DNA from: JARRKC01 sp963723965
Lineage (GTDB): Bacteria; Acidobacteriota; UBA6911; RPQK01; JAPXNP01
Assembly: GCA_963723965.1 (NCBI GenBank)
Contig: CAVRSV010000016.1
Location: 186,001-250,000, forward strand
Length of the DNA stretch: 64,000 nt
Direction: 5' to 3'
Shown here: positions 59,219 to 64,000 of the stretch, in pieces
How the letters are laid out: the number at the start of each line of letters is the position of its first letter
Numbering within the stretch: position 1 is the stretch's first letter
Translations under genes and position numbers: made by a program
The notes under the pieces: model-generated
Databases searched by the model: none
Told to the model about the DNA's origin: nothing
What the model saw: only the letters and a program-made list of their open reading frames with translations

Positions 59219-59713
59219 ATGCTGAGCAAGAAGATAGAGAAAGCTTTCAACGAGCAGCTGAATGCCGAATTGAACTCGTCTTACGTCTACCTCGCACTGG
59301 CGACCTACTTCGCGGAGAAGAACCTGGACGGCTTTGCGCACTGGATGAAGGTCCAGGCCAAGGAAGAGGTGGAGCATGCCATGAAGTTCTACGGCTACAT
59401 CATCAGCCGGGGCGGCCGGGTTGTGCTGGGCAAGATCGACGCGCCCAAGTCGGATTGGCCCTCGCCTCTGGAAGGGTTCAAGACGGCCCTCGACCACGAG
59501 CGGATGATCACGGGCCGGATCAACGACCTGGTGGCGCTGGCCGGCAAAGAAGACGATCATGCCTCGCACCAGTTCCTGATGTGGTTCGTCGCCGAACAGG
59601 TCGAGGAAGAGGATTCGGTCGGCCGCGTCGTGGAGCGGCTCAAGCTGGTCGGTGACTCGCCGAACGGCCTGCTCATGATGGATCACACCCTCGGCCAGCG
59701 GGCCCGCGGATAA
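59219..59713 (+). CDS. Ferritin (FtnA-like)
   Basis: 164 residues, four-helix ferritin of the non-haem type. Ferroxidase ligands: Glu in NEQLNAELNSSYVYLALA, the Glu/His pair in KEEVEHAMKFYGY, Glu in DHERMITGRI and the later FVAEQVEEEDSV. Stores iron as ferric oxyhydroxide and detoxifies Fe(II). GGAAGGAAGAG gives a strong ribosome site. The gene has its own promoter. Confidence 0.95.
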   Translation: MLSKKIEKAFNEQLNAELNSSYVYLALATYFAEKNLDGFAHWMKVQAKEEVEHAMKFYGYIISRGGRVVLGKIDAPKSDWPSPLEGFKTALDHERMITGRINDLVALAGKEDDHASHQFLMWFVAEQVEEEDSVGRVVERLKLVGDSPNGLLMMDHTLGQRARG

Positions 59714-59769
59714 GACTGGAACAGCCTGGGACCGACGGCACGGATGGGACCGCAGCGACGACTTGCCGG

Positions 59770-61180
59770 TTAGCCCCCGGTGAGGGAGGGCAGCGTCCCG
59801 TCCGTTCCGGAAGCCCCTGCCGCCCCGGGCCGACCCATTGAGGCCTGGCGTGCCCCCAGCCAGAACGCCAGCAACAGCCAGCCGAGGCACAGCCCCACCG
59901 CCACGAACGAGACCCCCCGCAGGGAGAAACCGACCAGGATCAGCAGGGCGTAGAGCCAGGCACCCAGTTGATCCCCGCTGCGATAGACCAGTGTGTCGAT
60001 CAGGTTCTTGGCCTTGTATTTGTCCTCCCGGTCGAGCACGGTGAAGAGGATCTCCCGCGCCGGCCGGCTCAGGGCGTAGTTGGAGGAGCGCCGCAGCACC
60101 TGGAAGAGGATCAGAGGGGCGAGGGCCTGTCGGATTCCGAGCAGGAGGAACCCTCCCACACTGATGATGGGCAGCACGGCAAGCGTCGCTCCGACGCCCA
60201 ACCGGCGCAGGACCCGGGCGGTCAGGAAGATCTGCGTCACGATGGTGACCAGATTGACAACCAGATCGATGGAGGCGAACACGGCGGTGCGTCGGGCCCG
60301 GTCGGAGAACTCCCGCGCGATGATCTCGGCCTGCTGGAAATAGACCAGCGACGAGCTCACGGTGAACAGCAGAATGAAGGCCATGATCCCGATGAGGTAG
60401 CGGCTCTGCAGCGTGTGCCGCAGGCCGGCCCAGACGGACCCGCCGATGGGCGACTCTTCTCCGGCCTTCCCCGGCCGACCCGCGGATCCGGCCGCCCGGA
60501 CCGCCACCCCGTCTTCCGCCCGCGCGGTGACGACCGCCGCCGCCGTCCCATCCCGCCGGCGACGGATCACGGCCTGCGCGCAGTGCACCGCCGCCTCGAT
60601 GAGCACCACCGCGATCAGGATCAGATTCACCGGTCCGAGCAGCGTCGCCAGCAACGCCGTCGTGGCGGCGCCGACGATGGCTCCCAGGGTTCCCCCGAAG
60701 GCGATGAAGCCGAAGACCCGCTTGCCCTGTTCCGACCGGAAGGCAGTCCACCATGAGCGCCCAGAAGACGGAAACCACGAAGAGGTTGAACACGCTCGTC
60801 CAGACGTAGAAGACGCGGCCGACCCAGATGTTGGCGCTGCCTTCGGACAGGGTCAGCAGGAAGAAGAAGACGAGCAGGTTGAGGGCGAAGAAACGGTAGA
60901 TCCAGCTGATGAAGGCGGCCCTCGGCAGCCGGGCGACGAGGCGCGTGAACAGAGGATGGGCCACCAGCATGACGGCCAGGGTGCCGCTCCAGAGCCAGGG
61001 CATGTTGCCCACCCCGCCGGCGAGGCCCATCTCGTCCCGCAGCGGGCGCAGGATGTAGTAGCCGGACAGAATGCAGAAAAAGTAGAGCCACGACCAGAGC
61101 GCCGGGCCCAGCTCCTCCGGGTTCAGACGCAGCAGCCTCGCCAGGACCTGCGACACTAGGCTCCGGGGCGGGCGTGCCAT
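59770..61180 (-). pseudogene. NTP/NDP-exchange transporter-like gene with a frameshift
   Basis: The 5' part reads MARPPRSLVSQVLARLLRLN then GYYILRPLRDEMG and several helices to SVFWALMVD. The next bases, TGCC (complement of 60742-60745), hold one base more than the frame needs. In the next frame the protein goes on as FRSEQGKRVFGFIAFGGTLG to the end at 59770. Joined, they give about 470 residues with some 12 helices, like TlcC/Npt-type MFS-fold nucleotide transporters. It may be a sequencing error, a recent inactivation or programmed slippage. Start ATG 61180 overlaps the end of the epimerase gene by 25 bp. Confidence 0.75.
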
Positions 61181-62256
61181 GCCTGGAGGACCTCCCGCTC
61201 GCGTTCGGCCGTCAGGCCGGCCCGCAGCTTCTCCCTGCGTTCCCTGGGCAGCGCGCGAAACCACTCGAGCGTATCCCGCGCGGTGTCGGCCAGCGGACGG
61301 AAGGTCAGGCCGGCGGCGAACGCCCGGCTGCAGTCGAAGCGGGAGAAGCCCGCCGTTTCCGGTGTGGACGGGACCCAGACCGGCATATCGGACCAGGCGC
61401 GCACCTTGTGCTCGTCCAGGAAATCGGGCGCGACCCAGGTAAACGACACCTCCGCCGTAGTCACCGCGCGAATCCCGTACAGCATCTCGGCCATCGACAG
61501 GGGAGCTTTCGGCCCGGTGGCGTTGTAGACTCCCGTGGCGCGTCGCTCCAGCAGGTCGACCATCCAGCCCGCGAGATCCCGCACGTCGACGATCTGAACC
61601 GGATCCTCGGGATGGCCGGGCGCCAGGACCTCACCGCCCCGGTCGATGCGCGCCGGCCAGTAGGTGAAGCGATCGGAACGGTCGCCGGGCCCCACGATCA
61701 GGCCGGGTCGAACCACGATGGAGCGGCCCGCAAAAGCGGTTTCGGCCTCCTTCTCGCAGAGCGCCTTCAGGGGGCCGTAGGTGGCGCCGGTGACCTCCTC
61801 GACGGTCGGGTCCTCCAGCTTGCCCACCGGCGACGACTCGGTCATGCCGATGATGCTGTCGTCCGAGAACACGGACAGGGAGGAGACGAAAAGATAACGC
61901 TCGGCGGACTCGCTCAGTAGGCTGGCCGACTGGCGGACCCAGCGCGGAATGGACGCGGAGTTGTCGATGACCACGTCCCAGGAGCGTCCCTTCAGGGTCT
62001 CCAGATCGTCGTTGCGGTCTCCCCGGAGCTGTTCGATGTCGGGGAACAGATCCGGCGCCGTCTTGCCCCGGTTGAACAGCGTGACCTGGTGGCCTCTGCG
62101 GCGCGCGTACTCCACCTGGTGGGGGCCCAGGAAGCCCGTCCCTCCGAGGATCAGGATTCGCATCGGCGAAGGGGCCTTGCCCGGAGCCCCGAAACTCCGG
62201 GCGGAAACGGCGGCGACGGCGGTGGTGGCAAGGAATTCCCGACGTGATGTCTTCAT
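61156..62256 (-). CDS. NAD-dependent epimerase/dehydratase with a Tat signal
   Basis: 366 residues. The N-terminus SRREFLATTAVAAVSA is a twin-arginine signal, so the folded cofactor-bound enzyme is exported. The extended-SDR Rossmann motif ILGGTGFLGPHQ follows; ATYGPLKALCEKEA holds the Tyr-x3-Lys. It may act on a nucleotide sugar or envelope compound outside the cytoplasm; the substrate is not known. It precedes the transporter-like gene on the same strand, with a 25-bp overlap. Confidence 0.88.
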   Translation of the reverse strand: MKTSRREFLATTAVAAVSARSFGAPGKAPSPMRILILGGTGFLGPHQVEYARRRGHQVTLFNRGKTAPDLFPDIEQLRGDRNDDLETLKGRSWDVVIDNSASIPRWVRQSASLLSESAERYLFVSSLSVFSDDSIIGMTESSPVGKLEDPTVEEVTGATYGPLKALCEKEAETAFAGRSIVVRPGLIVGPGDRSDRFTYWPARIDRGGEVLAPGHPEDPVQIVDVRDLAGWMVDLLERRATGVYNATGPKAPLSMAEMLYGIRAVTTAEVSFTWVAPDFLDEHKVRAWSDMPVWVPSTPETAGFSRFDCSRAFAAGLTFRPLADTARDTLEWFRALPRERREKLRAGLTAEREREVLQAWHARPGA

Positions 62257-62343
62257 TGCATCTCCCTGGATTCCCCTGAGTCCGGCGCGTCCGGACCTCG
62301 CTGGGAAAACGCGGCGCGATTCTAACCGGCGGCCGGTGAGGCG

Positions 62344-62871
62344 TCAACGGGCGGCCTCGCGCACGAGGTGTCGGAGCTCCGGTCGAAGGAGCTTCTCCCA
62401 GGCCAGCCGCACGGCGGCCGGCGACCCGGGCAGTGACACCAGAATCCTCCCCTCACACAGCCCTGCGGTGGCGCGTGAGAGCATGGCGGCCGCCCCGATC
62501 TCCTGGTAGCTCAGCATGCGAAAGAGCTCGCCGAAGCCGGGCAGCGTCTTGTCGAGTCGCCGGCGAACCACCTCGTACGTCCCGTCGCGACTCGACAGGC
62601 CCGTTCCGCCGTTGACGAGGATCGCCTGGGCCGGGGAACGGAGCAGATCGCCGAGGGCCCCGTCGATCTCGGCCGGCTCGTCGCGCACCAGGCGGTAGTC
62701 GAGGACCTGGTGCCCTTCCTGCCGGAGGCTCTCGGCCAGGAACCGGCCGCTGCGGTCGGTCTCGAAATCGCGCGTGTCGCTGACGGTCAGGAGGGCCACC
62801 CGCAGCGGGCCCAGACGCTCGGCCTCGGCGCGGTGCTGCCGGTGGGATTCGGCGTCGTCCGCGGCGCTCAT
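62344..62871 (-). CDS. MoaB/MogA-type molybdopterin-binding protein
   Basis: 175 residues. MoCF_biosynth domain: VALLTVSDTRDFETDRSG, ILVNGGTGLSSRDGTYEV and SLPGSPAAVRLAWEKL. Such proteins adenylate molybdopterin or assist molybdenum insertion. ATG 62871 overlaps the Trm112 stop by four bases. The other molybdenum-cofactor-like enzyme in the window is the nucleotidyltransferase at 12494. Confidence 0.92.
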   Translation of the reverse strand: MSAADDAESHRQHRAEAERLGPLRVALLTVSDTRDFETDRSGRFLAESLRQEGHQVLDYRLVRDEPAEIDGALGDLLRSPAQAILVNGGTGLSSRDGTYEVVRRRLDKTLPGFGELFRMLSYQEIGAAAMLSRATAGLCEGRILVSLPGSPAAVRLAWEKLLRPELRHLVREAAR

Positions 62872-63134
62872 TCCGCGGGGGGAGGAACGGGGAGCTGATC
62901 CACCGGGGTGTCCTTCCACTTTTCGCCTTCCTCGACCAGCATGACGGGGATGCCGTCGCGGATCGGGTACTTGTAGCCGTTGTCCTCGCAGACCAGCCAG
63001 CAGTCGTGGACCAGCGTCAGCCGTCCGGGGTCGTCTCCGTATTCCTTGGAACGCACGGCCACCGGGCAGCGCAGGATTTCGAGCAGCTCGGGATTGATAG
63101 GGGCAGTCTTTTCTTCCGTCTTTTCGTCCGTCAT
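62868..63134 (-). CDS. Trm112-family protein
   Basis: 88 residues, Trm112/UPF0434 fold. LEILRCPVAV keeps the first Cys of the usual CPxC but has Val-Ala-Val after CP; later Cys residues are in HDCWLVCED. YKYPIRDGIPVML is the conserved C-terminal motif. Trm112 proteins in bacteria are small zinc-binding-like partners, some activating methyltransferases. It is translationally coupled to moaB. Confidence 0.86.
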   Translation of the reverse strand: MTDEKTEEKTAPINPELLEILRCPVAVRSKEYGDDPGRLTLVHDCWLVCEDNGYKYPIRDGIPVMLVEEGEKWKDTPVDQLPVPPPAE

Positions 63135-63153
63135 ATGGTGTTCATCCTGATGA

Positions 63154-63492
63154 CTAACCCGGGGGCCAGAGCATGCGACGGCCGCCCAGGACATGCAGGT
63201 GGAGGTGATCGACCGCCTGGCCGCCGTCACGGCCCACGTTGACCACCACGCGGTACCCATTCTCGTCCAGGCCCTCGGCGCGCGCAACCTCGGCCGCCTT
63301 CAGGAGCAGATGGCCGAGCAGCCGGTGGTCCTCGGGATCGGCCGCGGCCAGCGACGGGATCTCCTTCTTCGGGATCACCAGAATATGGGTCGGCGCCTGC
63401 GGGTCGATGTCGCGAAAGGCCAGGCAGAGTTCGTCCTGATAGACGATATCGGCCGGGATCTCGCCCTCAATGATCTTCTTGAAGACCGTCAT
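63154..63492 (-). CDS. HIT-family hydrolase (HinT-like)
   Basis: 112 residues. Histidine-triad motif HLHLHVLGGR (His-x-His-x-His) near 98-102, with the N-terminal FKKIIEGEIPADIVY and the middle IPKKEI. HinT hydrolyses purine nucleoside phosphoramidates and aminoacyl-AMP. Start MTVFKKI. First gene in the HIT/trm112/moaB minus-strand group. Confidence 0.95.
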   Translation of the reverse strand: MTVFKKIIEGEIPADIVYQDELCLAFRDIDPQAPTHILVIPKKEIPSLAAADPEDHRLLGHLLLKAAEVARAEGLDENGYRVVVNVGRDGGQAVDHLHLHVLGGRRMLWPPG

Positions 63493-63588
63493 CCCTATAT
63501 CCTGCTTCAAAACCGGACAAAGGTGAAGTGAATCAGGCAGATCGGCGGCTGGCAAAGGACCCGCCCGACAGGATAGGATCTTGGGGTT

Positions 63589-64000
63589 ATGTCGGATGAT
63601 CGAACCTCTCGCGGATCGCTGACCTCCATTCTCAGTCTCGTGGGCGCTTTCGTCCTCGGCGCCATTCTCATCGTCGCCACCCTCGGCAAGCTCGGCGACC
63701 CCATCGTGTTCGTCGAGCAGATCCACAACGAAGGGCTCGATTTTCTTTTGTCGGCCAACACGGTGGCGCTGCTGGCCCTCGCCATCGAGACTTTCCTCGG
63801 CCTGGCTCTGCTGCTGGGGGTGCGAAATCGGGGGATCCTGATTCCCTCGGCGGCTCTGGTGGTCTTTTTCATCTCCCTGACCGGCTGGAACTACTATCTG
63901 GTGCTTTCCGGACAACGCGATGCCTCCTACGACTGCGGCTGTTTCGGGGTGTTTCTCCACCGCAATGCCGTGGCGGCCTTCTGGCAGGATCTGCCCATGC
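63589..64000 (+). CDS. MauE/DoxX-like membrane protein (truncated by window end)
   Basis: At least 137 residues, running off the right edge. Helices: SILSLVGAFVLGAILIVATL, VALLALAIETFLGLALLLG and PSALVVFFISLTGWNYYLV. CGCFG is the Cys motif of MauE-type proteins, which are believed to act in disulfide formation or redox handling. A TAGGAT box at 63574-63579 ends nine bases before the ATG. The C-terminus is not in the window. Confidence 0.78.
   Translation, partial: MSDDRTSRGSLTSILSLVGAFVLGAILIVATLGKLGDPIVFVEQIHNEGLDFLLSANTVALLALAIETFLGLALLLGVRNRGILIPSAALVVFFISLTGWNYYLVLSGQRDASYDCGCFGVFLHRNAVAAFWQDLPM

Noticed and set aside
58799..59769. C-terminal extension of the transporter-like open frame
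   Set aside because: After the frameshift point this frame is antisense noise over the ferritin and dipeptidase genes.
1..64000. tRNA, rRNA, tmRNA or RNase P genes
   Set aside because: I looked for T-loop and CCA-type features in the spacers and saw none; a tRNAscan or Infernal run would be decisive.

Overview
The window is one contiguous stretch of high-GC bacterial chromosome (about 62-65% G+C by eye). It is densely coding on both strands, with short operons, frequent 1-41 bp gene overlaps, and no transposase, integrase, phage, tRNA, rRNA or CRISPR that I could see. Several gene types point to an Acidobacteriota-like host (inference): a VWA lipoprotein-like protein of the acidobacterial VWFA-related type, a DUF5916 outer-membrane protein, a DUF4344 metallopeptidase, a futalosine-pathway menaquinone enzyme (MqnD), and a NuoA-I block without NuoJ-N. 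A 16S gene or marker set from outside the window would be needed to fix the lineage.

Layout. 1-8.6 kb: FAD oxidase, M28 lipoprotein peptidase, ABC-F ATPase, IspH, acyl-CoA synthetase, QueF. 8.7-16.6 kb: proline dehydrogenase, MerR-type regulator, metallophosphoesterase, MobA-like nucleotidyltransferase, Rrf2 regulator, MqnD, MBL hydrolase, IscA-type carrier, FolB. 16.8-23.5 kb: UPF0173 hydrolase, YgfZ-like protein, TPR protein, DUF5916 protein, SDR, DUF4344 peptidase. 23.4-31.3 kb: nuoABCDEFGHI on the minus strand. 31.5-33.4 kb: LipA, a Rieske protein, a PspC protein and a small membrane protein. 34.3-39 kb: small hypotheticals, VWA protein, ProC, FN3 protein, HAD phosphatase and a Cys-rich secreted protein. 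39-44 kb: a large FAD/Fe-S oxidoreductase, queuosine-precursor transporter and DUF819 membrane protein. 44.5-51.5 kb: ECF sigma factor, a very large FecR-type anti-sigma protein, then two ATPase/permease pairs. 51.5-59.7 kb: alkyltransferase-like protein, PAP2 phosphatase, AsmA-like protein, L28 and L33, a ribose-type ABC transporter, membrane dipeptidase and ferritin. 59.8-64 kb: a frameshifted nucleotide-transporter-like gene, a Tat-exported epimerase, MoaB, Trm112, HIT and a MauE-like protein cut by the window end.

Most genes are housekeeping or respiratory. Functional links in the window: QueF with the queuosine-precursor transporter; proline dehydrogenase with ProC; NTP-transferase with MoaB (molybdenum cofactor); IscA, the YgfZ-like protein and LipA (Fe-S and lipoate) around a Fe-S-rich complex I.

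The most unusual content is not protein-coding. Intergenic spaces repeatedly carry arrays of 7-8 bp words (GGAACTC, GAAACTC, GCGAAGG and their complements). Several arrays come in inverted pairs enclosing a non-coding core. Two cores, at about 15.37-15.80 kb and 33.83-34.27 kb, are nearly identical and inverted relative to each other; a decayed third copy lies near 21.75-21.89 kb. This looks like a dispersed, structured, non-autonomous repeat family. A second pattern is a -10 box, often extended TGn, ending only 6-13 bp before the start codon of many genes, which suggests widespread leaderless mRNAs.
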